A program made the translations under genes and the position numbers. The notes below the pieces were generated by a model that was not told where the DNA came from, made no database searches, and saw only the letters and a list, made by a program, of their open reading frames with translations. From IMG/VR virus record IMGVR_UViG_3300045922_000721, positions 1 through 26,726 of that record: a DNA stretch of 26,726 nucleotides; one strand, given 5' to 3'. The DNA comes from a virus. This document shows positions 17,901-25,107 of this stretch, in pieces (position 1 is the first letter of the stretch; each line of letters begins with the position of its first letter).

Positions 17901-18399
17901 GCAAAAATGCATTATTTAATATCAAAACAAATTGATCAAACCAGTCTGGGTTGTTGGGATCATTCCAAAACACATTCAATCCATTTAAGTTTTGTCCCGA
18001 TGCATCAATAATATCGTCATCTGTGCTCACAGCGTCAATTCGCAATAATCCGCGTGCGGGTAAATTGCGACGAGGTTTATAACTTAAAAACTGTGCTAGA
18101 TTTAAAATACTTTCGCGGCGCTCAGCAGAATCAATAAAGTTTTCTCTAGAATTCAAATCCATGCGATACGCAAGACTTTGTCCCAAATATGAAACCAAAT
18201 CCAAAACGGCAATAAATTCCGATGAATTGATCCAGTCATTGAAGTCTTCTGGGTAATTTAAACGAACATAATTTACTAGGGCTGCTCGAATACTGTCAAA
18301 GTCATATGCATTGAAATTTACCTGAGTAAATGCTTGATAAATTGCAGTCCAGCTTTCACCAGCAAATAATTCGCTTTGTCTAACGCTTTGTGTGGTCAT
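14920..18399 (-). CDS. gp6: Baseplate wedge protein gp6, 1159 aa
   Basis: The N-terminal region (NYPEDFNDWINSSEFIAVLD near 48-67, then YLGQSLAYRMDLNSRENFID) is the signature I know from gp6 baseplate wedge proteins of T4-like phages; a baseplate J-like core is expected further on. gp6 dimers join neighbouring wedges and form the inner baseplate ring that rearranges when the sheath contracts. The gene follows gp25 with an ATGA overlap and overlaps the giant gene by 4 bases, matching the 25-6-7 logic. It is much longer than T4 gp6 (about 660 residues); the extra length appears to be in the middle, with additional beta-rich segments between roughly residues 450 and 900. Residues 849-860 (DSDFDGYVDNPD) form an EF-hand/dockerin-like loop with acidic residues at 1, 3, 5, 9 and 12 and Gly at 6. 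The C-terminal part (IHVQLATSVASIALVPLNEE) again looks like the conserved gp6 end. Confidence 0.88.
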   Translation of the reverse strand: MTTQSVRQSELFAGESWTAIYQAFTQVNFNAYDFDSIRAALVNYVRLNYPEDFNDWINSSEFIAVLDLVSYLGQSLAYRMDLNSRENFIDSAERRESILNLAQFLSYKPRRNLPARGLLRIDAVSTDDDIIDASGQNLNGLNVFWNDPNNPDWFDQFVLILNNAFLQSNQFGQPLKSVPFDGVTQHVYQINSIPSGFGVKTFSATVDGLELSFDVVNTTLTDDGTVSEVEPNPGTPISFLYRSDGNGFASPNTGFFFYFKQGTLGYTDYRLDFAIENRVLDVNTANINELDVWVQTVDDGGLPTQIWTKVPSVFGNNVIYNSISRNIRNVFEVVTRENDQISIRFADNRFGNAPTGIIRVLYRVSENAAFSINTQDLQSIVLTYGYINALGQSKTLTLTMGLTGPISNSAVSEGIEEIRRNAPRIFYTQNRMVNGEDYNVYPLTNNSALKVTAINRVYSGQSRYLDINDPTGRYQATNVFADDGIIFSNTDIGFAQVPINVALTSDEIIEGYIQPALQNQELLHFMLDKLKNNTNFPVGIAPNNPAAAAYNPWPATPVLRWKSSTNANFSSTGYFYIDTSPLGDNTNPTDPNTPALVGSVPLQNARSVIVPGAYVKFDNNTWVAVQSITDNGNGTFDNGQGKITLAATLPDGAKVVEVIPNFRPTLNSDEQTEIRTLLDGTPKQFAIYWNWFLQAWKTYVFVNETPSFDANNFKLLTLNSEVNSQINRQNGWVLLVSLSADGTQLYTFQTRGLQYVFESDKEARFWFANTLKSVNFESGNVNVDQIRVFAVNPSADTLTPIPAPFDSWDRTRFTGSALPNGDVNFNLLDPFIYRDGYIEPRRIQITFADSDFDGYVDNPDAFDQIVNSNYKTFWRRYVDQFGYRYYEPALDVRVRADAATLNPPALTPILQGEVVYLNSTELFYRALINNPTVISDLAPLESSEEYIARVGRAKLNFLWKHFASSDQRIDPAITNVVDIFVLQREYDTSLRQWVTTNAPIEEIPQPPTSFDLSIEFADLENIKTISDQLIYHPVKYKLLYGTRAPEELQAKFLVVKVPTTRLSDGEIKSGIIQAMNRYFESQNWDFGQTVYFSELAAFIHVQLATSVASIALVPLNEEGRFGNLYQIKLEADEMPISVATVNDIEIVNNLTETNLRVTR

Positions 18400-18818
18400 A
18401 GTTGTGTCTCATTTATTTGAAGTTCGTAATTTTTATTGGCAACAAAATCAGCAAAAAATGTTTCTACTACATCAAATGGGCGAAAATTACAGGTAATAGA
18501 TACTCGAATTCCTTGCTCTTGATTAAAAGTAAAAATTTCTGATGATATTAGTTGCAATCTGGGTTCCGAACGAATTACATTGTCAACTTCTGCTTTGATT
18601 TCTTCCAAGATTTCTTCCGTTAATGGTTCAAACAGTTTTTGCCAAATTGTTGTACCAAATCCTGGAAGCATCACTCTAGATCCCAATGGAGTGTAGAGGT
18701 GCAATAACACGTCGCGTTTTACCAAATCCAAATCATATGCCGTCCATTTTGGCGGGGTGCCTGCTGAGCTGTCAATGCCTCTGAAAAGCTTCTTCTTGCT
18801 GAAGTTTAAAGTAGCCAT
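18396..18818 (-). CDS. gp25: Baseplate wedge protein gp25, 140 aa
   Basis: The length is close to T4 gp25 (about 132 residues), and the protein shows the family pattern: an N-terminal arm, D-V-L-L-H-L-Y-T-P-L-G-S-R near 36-48, L-P-G-F-G-T-T-I-W at 51-59, and the helix LTEEILEEIKAEVDNVIRSE at 66-85 followed by two to three beta strands. The family (gp25/GpW, also TssE of type VI secretion) holds a wedge to the tail sheath and nucleates sheath assembly; despite an old 'lysozyme' label it is structural. It ends 4 bases into gp6 and begins 39 bases after gp5. The leader lacks a clear Shine-Dalgarno sequence and is AT-rich; ATTAAATA 6 bases before the ATG is one mismatch from a late promoter element but too close to act for this gene. 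Confidence 0.9.
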   Translation of the reverse strand: MATLNFSKKKLFRGIDSSAGTPPKWTAYDLDLVKRDVLLHLYTPLGSRVMLPGFGTTIWQKLFEPLTEEILEEIKAEVDNVIRSEPRLQLISSEIFTFNQEQGIRVSITCNFRPFDVVETFFADFVANKNYELQINETQL

Positions 18819-18857
18819 ACTTGTATTTAATAAGAAAATTATAGTAGCATTTAATGA

Positions 18858-20885
18858 TTATGCTGTATTTGATGAATTATTTGCTGTGCGAGAAGCAACT
18901 GCTTGGTTGTTTTTGGATAAAAAGCAGTTCAGTTCAGCAGGGTATCTGTTGTTTAATACAGAATTTTGAACGGCTGGAGTGGAGCTAGCAAAATATATAG
19001 AATTTCCGGCGCTGTCCCGCCTTCCACGTTCGCTTTGCACTGCGCGTATGATTTCTTCGTCACTCATTGTGTCTATGTTACGTCCTCTCAGAGCATTTCG
19101 AAACACGGTGACAATACCATTTTCGCCGTGCTGAACTGCGGACGAATAAATCAATTCCTGTACACCAGGTCCTCTTTTAGAGAAGTCTGTATTTAATGCA
19201 CGATTTACGTTTCTCAATCCAGGTTGATACCATTTTTCTTTGGCGATATCAATTTGTATTTGCGTAAATTCTTGCTTGGTTTCTGGATCTCTTGCCAGTC
19301 TTCTCCATTCAGCTTGAAAGGCCTCGTCACCCCGTCGAGCTGCGTCGTTGCCGCCCGCTGCTTGCAATCTTTCAAAAATAACAGGAGATCGCTCGCGCGC
19401 TGCTGCCATAAACGTGTTCATACCGCCCACATTGGCTGCAAACTGTGCCAAACCATAGCTCCACCCACCAGTGCGATCTCTGCCAATAATACCAGGATCG
19501 TTGCGGGATTCAAAATAACGAGCACAGCTTCCCAAATTTGGATCAGTGTTTGCTGGTATGCCGGGGTTGATTTCTGAGCTTTGTGCATTTGGTGTTTCTG
19601 GATCATTACTGCGTCGAATAGCACCTGGATCGTATGGTTCGTGTGATGGTAATGTTAGACTCAGTGTTTGTGTTTCCGTACGTGGATATGAGATTCCATT
19701 GTTAATGCTACGATCCGGCATTAAAAACGGTTGTGCAACAGATGCATCAACTGCCAGATTTTCTTTTATTTTCACTGCTTGCCCGTCAATTGCAACGATT
19801 TTGCCTGCTTTAATGCTTAATTGGGCATCTGATTGCAAATTCAATGCGCCGTTGGTTCGAAGCTGAATTGAATCGTTGCTACCAATTCCAACTCTACCGC
19901 CGCTAAACACATTCAGTCCGTTAGCGGAATACAAATTCATATTACCGTCAGCATGCAAGTTTATGTTTTTTTGAGATCGTAAACTGATGTCAACTGAGCT
20001 ATATCCGGATATGCCGCCTGTGTCGCTAATTTGAAACCAGCTGTTGCCGTTGCCAGAAATAATGTAAACATATCCTTCTGTGTCATTAATTAACACCTGC
20101 GTGCCGTTTCGTGTTCTCAAACGAATATATTCCGGGGAGGATTCGTCTCGACGGCGCTCTACATTCAAGCGAGTTGCAGTTGCCAATGCACTGCCGTCAT
20201 TGACAGGTTCTGTCAGTCTGCCATCATCAATATACAACTGATGCCCGCGTGGCGACAGCAACCCGTAAATATTTGATGGGCTATCGCGCCGCATAGATGC
20301 ATCGGTATTGCCTCGAACACTATCTCCTTGCAATCCTTGATTAACAATGGCTTGTGCTAGCGGGGTAAAAATTGGACGAGTTGCTGAATTTACATTTAAG
20401 TTTGGAGTAGTAGTATATCGGTTGTATTCGACTGATGGCCCTTGCACGTTCTCGCCCGGCAGTGTTGATGATGCCATCCCTGGAGTATTATGGTTCATAA
20501 ACTGCTGAAACAAGCATCCAAAGTAGATACCGCGATTTGGCGAACCGTTTAAAAATCCAACAACCACTTCGTTACCAATATGAGGTGGCTGAGCAATAAA
20601 TCCATATGACTGTTGCGATTGTGCAGCTTCTGTGCCGTCTCTTACGTTGGACGTGAGCGGCGTTGCCCCGGCAAATGGCGTAACATAAGAGCATACAATC
20701 CAGTTGTTTCGATCATTTTGATCGCCACCCAGCTCGGGAATCCATACCATAATGCGGCCCATTCGCTGTGCGTCATTGTTGTCCTTAACAATACCCACAT
20801 AGATATTTCCCATATTTGGGCGGCGGGCATAACCTTCACCCAATTCGCCTGCCGCTGGTTTAAATGATCTACTGTAAGTGCTCAT
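18858..20885 (-). CDS. gp5: Baseplate hub/needle protein gp5 with C-terminal lytic domain, 675 aa
   Basis: Three parts are visible. Residues 25-130 form an OB-fold domain as in gp5/VgrG (NIYVGIVKDNNDAQRMGRI, then a Q-P-P-H-I-G-N-E-V-V-V-G-F strand). Residues 205-375 carry the short repeating beta pattern of the triple-stranded needle (VDISLRSQKNINLHADGNMN, GGRVGIGSNDSIQLR). Residues 450-650 look like a peptidoglycan-hydrolase domain: YFESRNDPGIIG (457-468; E459 a catalytic candidate), GGWSYGLAQF (473-482), Q-I-D-I-A-K-E-K-W-Y-Q-P and SSAVQHGENG (581-590), an arrangement I recall from VgrG-linked and phage tail lytic domains rather than from GH24. In T4 gp5 the lysozyme lies between OB domain and needle; here it is after the needle. 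The ATG overlaps the stop of the hub gene (ATGA), with GGTGA 7 bases upstream. The role should be membrane puncture and cell-wall digestion during injection. Confidence 0.87.
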   Translation of the reverse strand: MSTYSRSFKPAAGELGEGYARRPNMGNIYVGIVKDNNDAQRMGRIMVWIPELGGDQNDRNNWIVCSYVTPFAGATPLTSNVRDGTEAAQSQQSYGFIAQPPHIGNEVVVGFLNGSPNRGIYFGCLFQQFMNHNTPGMASSTLPGENVQGPSVEYNRYTTTPNLNVNSATRPIFTPLAQAIVNQGLQGDSVRGNTDASMRRDSPSNIYGLLSPRGHQLYIDDGRLTEPVNDGSALATATRLNVERRRDESSPEYIRLRTRNGTQVLINDTEGYVYIISGNGNSWFQISDTGGISGYSSVDISLRSQKNINLHADGNMNLYSANGLNVFSGGRVGIGSNDSIQLRTNGALNLQSDAQLSIKAGKIVAIDGQAVKIKENLAVDASVAQPFLMPDRSINNGISYPRTETQTLSLTLPSHEPYDPGAIRRSNDPETPNAQSSEINPGIPANTDPNLGSCARYFESRNDPGIIGRDRTGGWSYGLAQFAANVGGMNTFMAAARERSPVIFERLQAAGGNDAARRGDEAFQAEWRRLARDPETKQEFTQIQIDIAKEKWYQPGLRNVNRALNTDFSKRGPGVQELIYSSAVQHGENGIVTVFRNALRGRNIDTMSDEEIIRAVQSERGRRDSAGNSIYFASSTPAVQNSVLNNRYPAELNCFLSKNNQAVASRTANNSSNTA

Positions 20886-23434
20886 ACTAAATTCACCGGT
20901 AACAAATCAAAATTAACTGGTAATTGTATTCTAGTATCTCTTGCTGCTGTTAGCACTTGTGTAAATCTCCCTTCTTCAAATATATTTTTCACTTCAAGCA
21001 CAATATAAATTCCATTATACACATCCGCAGTATTTAATTTTACATTTCCATTGCTATCAATGCCAGAAGGCAATTTAAAAGTCAGCAAAAACATACAATC
21101 CGAAATATCTGGATTCATGGTGTGTGGTTCCAGTGTAGTTCGAGGTGCAGAATAATGGTTATTTCCCAGCCAATAAGGGTCACCCTTAATAGTTAAATCA
21201 ATCTTCAAAAAGTCCTTTGTGGTTTTGGCTTGGTTTAAGATAGAAGCATACACCATGCGATTCCTGCCTTCTGCTGTAGTTGCATATTCACCGCTACGTT
21301 CTACTTCTGCTCGATTTTCAAAATTATCCGGTCGCAATGACAGCGGTAGAGATCTATCAAATCTTCCATCTAATCTCTCATTTAAAAGTTCCACGTAATT
21401 TAAGTTTCCAAACCCAGCTCGTTCTCGTATATCATTCACACGCTGATTTATGGTTTGATTGACTTCATCACCAACTCGAATTTGCAATGCGTCTGCTTGC
21501 AATTGAGTGCGATTTCGATTAATTGCTTCTGTGATTTGAGTCTGGATGTCTTGCAATCTTGCCCGTTGCGCTGAATTTTCTGACTGAAAGAATCTGCGTT
21601 CTCTTTGTAACACTTGATTGATTCGATTTCGTGTATCTGCAACGCGAGGTGACGCATTTTGAAAAATATTTGCAACATCATCTGCTGCTACTGGTTGTCC
21701 TGCCTGAATTTTTGCTAATAAATTGGAAACCTGTCGCTGTGCATTTTGTAAGAATATAAGATCTTGCTGTATGCCCAGCAGCTCTTGTCGTCCGGCCGTG
21801 GAAATTGCCTGTCCTGGATCAATTTGTCCAAACGAGTTTTCGCCCGAATATAATGGCAATGATGCCATCCAAGCAGTGTTTAGATTCAATTCCAAATCCA
21901 AAACTTCCGTATTTAAGCCAGTAAAAAGATAATCGTATCTCTTTATAAGCTTGCGAGTTTGATTGCGTTGATAAATTAACTCAGCATTGTTTTGTCGGTT
22001 AGGTTGCACTATATTTTGCACGTTATCTGTTACCACTTGATTGGTCTCATATGGTATGATAGTGTATTTTATTGAGAAATTATAAGTGTTGTTAATGTAG
22101 TTATAAGGATTTACAGGGTTCACAAACACATCCGCACGCAACTTCCACAGCACAATTGCGTCAACATTTTGTCGACCTTCACGAAGAAACTTGCGCAACT
22201 CTTGTGCTTCAGCAGTGTTTCCGATAACTTCTTGTATTACTTCATTGAATGCTTCTCTGCTTCCAATTGTGATTTTGGTTTTTTGTTCATCAGCAAACGA
22301 CGCAGACCTCAAATTTCTAGATCGTATATCGGCAGGTGTTAGTCTCCAAGTTTTTGGGTCTGGATTTGATGATGGCAGGTTTGCACCAGTAATGGGACGA
22401 TATGGCTGTACTGTAATTTCTTCTATTACGTGTTGATCTAAATTATCACGAAACTGTTTGGTAATCGCTTCTCTCACTCGATTGAGAAAATCTCCCACTG
22501 TATTAATTCCGTCAATGCTGATATTGGTTTTGGCATTTAGAAAATAGTCTGTCAATCCTACTTCAACATATGGTCGCAAAGTAATAGTGTGCACTGCTCC
22601 GCCTGGACCCAATTGTGTTTCAATGTTTTTAACTTGAACACGCCATATCCACTGTGATGGAATTGGCGCAGTTGATGTTTGTATTCCCAGTCTTTGCACT
22701 TGACTATTGGGCATTGCCGGCAAAATAATTACTTTGCCATTGTCATCTGTGCCAATAAAATCCAATTGTATGAAATATGGTGCTTTTAAATAATTTCTTA
22801 CACCCAGCGATTGTGCTGCAAGAAAAAACGAATCTGCCAATGCAATGCCCATCGGCTCTGCAACCACCATAGTAAACTCAGTAACTTGGGCGTTTTTGTT
22901 CCACCAATCCACACCAACAAAGTTGTTTATCGTGACTGATTTGATATTAAATCCAGTTGACCCAGTTTCAAAAAGAACCACACCTCGGCCATTTGAAGTT
23001 GAATTCAAAATGTCTGTTGTAGTGGTTCCGCTTTCCAGTGATAAGCGATCATCGGTTAGAAAAAATTTCCAACGATAACTGGTGTTATTAAAAGTAGACA
23101 GTGGGTTTACTATCCAATTTAAATTGTTTAGTGCGTTTTCGGGCAAAAAAATTGGGCGATCCGGTTCAGCAAATGGTTCAATAGTGCGTTGGCTTCGTTC
23201 CAGTGCAACACGTTGGCGCTGTTGCTCACTTAATATTATTTCATCTCTCTGCTCTCGCTGTTCAATGGATAATAATCCTTCAGACAACGCTTCTATTTCA
23301 GAGCTTGCAATAGGGCGAGGAGCAATTGCAAGTGGTGCTGCGGGGTTATTTGTTGCCCGTCGAGCTGCTCGTTCGGCGCTATCGCGCGCCACTGCTGAGT
23401 TGTTACCAAACAATCTGTTTAAAAAATCAACCAT
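20882..23434 (-). CDS. Large baseplate hub protein, gp27-like, 850 aa
   Basis: Directly upstream of gp5 and overlapping it by 4 bases, the expected place for the partner that carries gp5. An N-terminal charged, Arg/Glu/Gln-rich segment (1-95) is probably helical. Residues 105-290 form a beta-rich domain (W-K-F-F-L, FNIKSVTINNFVGVDWW, T-E-F-T-M-V-V-A-E-P, FIQLDFIGTDDNGK), like a tail-tube-type fold. Residues 430-530 hold a further beta segment. Residues 550-675 are rich in Q, R, N and A with long helical spacing and may form a coiled coil. Residues 735-840 (LTIKGDPYWLGNN, DVYNGIYIVLEVKNIFEEGR) resemble the C-terminal beta domain of gp27-type and VgrG-type hubs. T4 gp27 has 391 residues, so this protein is over twice as long. 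Function as hub trimer linking tail tube to gp5 is inferred from position and fold; no catalytic motif is seen. Confidence 0.65.
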   Translation of the reverse strand: MVDFLNRLFGNNSAVARDSAERAARRATNNPAAPLAIAPRPIASSEIEALSEGLLSIEQREQRDEIILSEQQRQRVALERSQRTIEPFAEPDRPIFLPENALNNLNWIVNPLSTFNNTSYRWKFFLTDDRLSLESGTTTTDILNSTSNGRGVVLFETGSTGFNIKSVTINNFVGVDWWNKNAQVTEFTMVVAEPMGIALADSFFLAAQSLGVRNYLKAPYFIQLDFIGTDDNGKVIILPAMPNSQVQRLGIQTSTAPIPSQWIWRVQVKNIETQLGPGGAVHTITLRPYVEVGLTDYFLNAKTNISIDGINTVGDFLNRVREAITKQFRDNLDQHVIEEITVQPYRPITGANLPSSNPDPKTWRLTPADIRSRNLRSASFADEQKTKITIGSREAFNEVIQEVIGNTAEAQELRKFLREGRQNVDAIVLWKLRADVFVNPVNPYNYINNTYNFSIKYTIIPYETNQVVTDNVQNIVQPNRQNNAELIYQRNQTRKLIKRYDYLFTGLNTEVLDLELNLNTAWMASLPLYSGENSFGQIDPGQAISTAGRQELLGIQQDLIFLQNAQRQVSNLLAKIQAGQPVAADDVANIFQNASPRVADTRNRINQVLQRERRFFQSENSAQRARLQDIQTQITEAINRNRTQLQADALQIRVGDEVNQTINQRVNDIRERAGFGNLNYVELLNERLDGRFDRSLPLSLRPDNFENRAEVERSGEYATTAEGRNRMVYASILNQAKTTKDFLKIDLTIKGDPYWLGNNHYSAPRTTLEPHTMNPDISDCMFLLTFKLPSGIDSNGNVKLNTADVYNGIYIVLEVKNIFEEGRFTQVLTAARDTRIQLPVNFDLLPVNLV

Positions 23435-23438
23435 ATGT

Positions 23439-23741
23439 TTATCTTGCTATTCCGTTCAATCGATCTCGTGTTGCATATCGAATTGTAATTCCAGGTTTGA
23501 AATCCCAAATTGGATCTTTTATTTCATTCATATTCATATTTTGAAACACCCACCAATAACGTGGATCGCCATATACGTCAAACGCTAGCAAATCTGGGCG
23601 ATGTTGATATTTGCTCTCCAACGTATAAAAAACATCACTGTTGCTAAACGGTATCTCACGAAAATTAAAATACAATAAAAAAAATGATGATTGGGGGGTA
23701 GTGTAATATGGAGATTCTGATGTATAATTCACACGAGCCAT
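23439..23741 (-). CDS. gp53: Baseplate wedge protein gp53, short form, 100 aa
   Basis: Carries the gp53 core: an N-terminal Y-Y-T-T-P-Q-S-S-F strand region and, from residue 50, a LysM-like motif (DLLAFDVYGDPRYWWVFQNM, then I-K-D-P-I-W-D-F-K-P-G-I-T-I-R at 74-88). In T4, gp53 binds at the wedge-hub interface and helps lock six wedges into a ring. T4 gp53 has 196 residues; here only about half is present, mainly the LysM-like part. It lies 1 base after the tail-tube cap gene and 4 bases before the hub gene, so it is translated as part of the block. The pattern is strong for the family; dispensability of the missing half is inference. Confidence 0.8.
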   Translation of the reverse strand: MARVNYTSESPYYTTPQSSFFLLYFNFREIPFSNSDVFYTLESKYQHRPDLLAFDVYGDPRYWWVFQNMNMNEIKDPIWDFKPGITIRYATRDRLNGIAR

Positions 23742-23742
23742 T

Positions 23743-24444
23743 TTATCTAAATCCTCTATTGTTTAGTAACAATTCACCGCTGCGGAATCTATTCAAATTA
23801 AATTCTCGCAAATAGTCGATTGGCCTTTTTTGTACCAATAAATCCACACTGATTGTTGTTTTGGTAGGAACAAATGCATACGCTTGGTCATTATATCTGA
23901 CTTCAACATTGTCAACTGTATTTGAATAATCCACGTTCCACGACTTAATTAGCACAGGAATGTCAGGAAAAACAAATCTCCCATATCCGCTTAACAACAG
24001 TATTGGGGGCGGGAGTCCGCGGCCTGGATCAGTTGCACCAAATCTCATTTTGGAATTGGAACTTAAAAAATGAATACATGCTAACATATATTCGGCCTCT
24101 CTGCTGTTTTGTGCAGTAAATTCGCCGGATATGGAAATGTTCATCTGTTGTTGACGTATGAAATATGAATAGTCTGAATTAACATGCACCAGCCCCAGGC
24201 TTTGATAGTCGTTATCGTTGCCCCATCGAATGTTTGGCGTATATGGAAAAACCATACCGTTCGTACGGCGAAGAGGGGCCATCACGTTAGATGCACTTGG
24301 TGCTGATTGAATTTTAGGGGGGAAGGGGTTGTTTTCGGTAGGCACAAATGTTGATTGAGTATTTGCTGGCCCGTCAGACTCAGATCCGCCATATATAACC
24401 CCTTCTTGTCCAGGTAGTGCTCGGATTCTAACTCTATGATCCAT
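23743..24444 (-). CDS. Baseplate/tail-tube initiator protein, gp48/gp54-like, 233 aa
   Basis: After a Pro/Ser/Asn-rich disordered start (1-60) comes NGMVFPYTPNIRW (62-74), HVNSDYSYFIRQQQMNISIS (87-106), FTAQNSREAEYMLACIHFL (109-127), KMRFGATDPGRGLPPPILLL (132-151) and a closing beta segment. This layout, particularly 'REAEYMLACIHFL' followed by 'GxxPPPxLLLSGYG', is characteristic of the tube-like proteins that sit on top of the hub and start tube polymerisation (gp48 and gp54 in T4). T4 has two such proteins; only one is in this window, so I give no number. It lies 1 base after the nucleotidyltransferase gene and 1 base before gp53. Confidence 0.72.
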   Translation of the reverse strand: MDHRVRIRALPGQEGVIYGGSESDGPANTQSTFVPTENNPFPPKIQSAPSASNVMAPLRRTNGMVFPYTPNIRWGNDNDYQSLGLVHVNSDYSYFIRQQQMNISISGEFTAQNSREAEYMLACIHFLSSNSKMRFGATDPGRGLPPPILLLSGYGRFVFPDIPVLIKSWNVDYSNTVDNVEVRYNDQAYAFVPTKTTISVDLLVQKRPIDYLREFNLNRFRSGELLLNNRGFR

Positions 24445-24445
24445 A

Positions 24446-24994
24446 TTAGTTTAGTCCTGCTTTTACGCTGTTAAACATCATTTTCTTCAATTTGTCGTTG
24501 CCGTCTGGTGCCATATTTTTAAATGCTTCCCAGTTGTTGGCTTTTGCTGCTTCTCGCATTTTTGTTGCAGAAGCTCCGCTTGTATCATCCGCATCCGGAT
24601 CTCGATCGATTTGAAAAACTTCAAAACTTTCCAAGTTAATTTTTTCTGGATCTGACGCTGACTTTGCCATTCCTCGAGAAATCATATTGTTATAGCCGGG
24701 CGCACGATCTGATCCAGCCAATAATATTACTGAGGAATAGCCCTCATTGCTTAAATTCTTTATTGCATCGTATGCATTTTTCATAGGTTTGAATTGTATT
24801 CCAGGAAAAAAAGATTCTAGATAGGCAATCTTGCTGGCAATTGATAATGGATTGGAGACATTGTCTTCTGTTCTAGAAACAAATACAAATAGATCTGCTT
24901 GATGTTTTTTTGCTATCTCCGCAGCTTGGCGGAACACAACTGCATGACCTTTTGTAGGTGGATTGAATCGCCCAATAACAACAACTGCTTGCAT
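24446..24994 (-). CDS. Cytidylyltransferase-like nucleotidyltransferase, 182 aa
   Basis: A Rossmann-type nucleotidyltransferase. VVVIGRFNPPTKGH (4-17) is the nucleotide-binding motif of this superfamily, with T-x-G-H in place of the usual H-x-G-H; SRTED (40-44) follows the second strand, LLAGSDR (91-97) the fourth, and SGASATKMREAA (139-150) corresponds to the ISGTxxR-type loop that binds triphosphate. Such enzymes join a nucleotide to a phosphorylated partner; in phages, members are often annotated as nicotinamide-nucleotide adenylyltransferases (NAD synthesis), but the substrate cannot be told from the sequence. It is the first gene of the minus-strand unit, starting at the divergent region, with AAGAGG 9 bases before the ATG, and it is 1 base from the tail-tube cap gene. 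A metabolic enzyme leading a baseplate unit is odd; it may be co-transcribed or expressed from its own promoter. Confidence 0.8.
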   Translation of the reverse strand: MQAVVVIGRFNPPTKGHAVVFRQAAEIAKKHQADLFVFVSRTEDNVSNPLSIASKIAYLESFFPGIQFKPMKNAYDAIKNLSNEGYSSVILLAGSDRAPGYNNMISRGMAKSASDPEKINLESFEVFQIDRDPDADDTSGASATKMREAAKANNWEAFKNMAPDGNDKLKKMMFNSVKAGLN

Positions 24995-25016
24995 ATAGTT
25001 AAACCTCTTAAAATAT

Positions 25017-25024
25017 TATTTACC
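25017..25024 (-). promoter_or_regulatory. Weak candidate late promoter element for the minus-strand unit
   Basis: The minus strand reads GGTAAATA, one mismatch from NATAAATA. It would start RNA just before the AAGAGG ribosome site of the nucleotidyltransferase, leaving a very short leader. The surrounding AT-rich bases (TATTATAAGATAAT further upstream) also offer sigma-70-like -10 sequences, so the true promoter is unresolved. Confidence 0.25.
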
Positions 25025-25063
25025 TTTTTATTATCTTATAATATAATGATATTGACGGCTAAT

Positions 25064-25072
25064 TGGTATAAT
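25064..25072 (+). promoter_or_regulatory. Extended -10 promoter for gp55
   Basis: TGGTATAAT is a perfect extended -10 element (TGnTATAAT). With 17-base spacing the -35 position reads TAATGA, which is poor; extended -10 promoters tolerate this. RNA would begin near 25079, about 29 bases before the gp55 ATG, leaving room for the AAGGA ribosome site at 25098-25102. A host-polymerase (early or middle) promoter fits a gene that must be made before late transcription. Confidence 0.55.
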
Positions 25073-25107
25073 ATATATTTTATATTATTGAATCAAAAAG
25101 GATTATC

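Noticed and set aside
18396-18818. gp25 as an active lysozyme
   Set aside because: The family was once labelled lysozyme-like, but it is structural in baseplates and no catalytic pair is evident here.
23082-23588. 168-codon plus-strand ORF opposite the hub and gp53 genes
   Set aside because: Ser/Cys/Arg-rich low-quality translation antisense to two genes with recognisable motifs.
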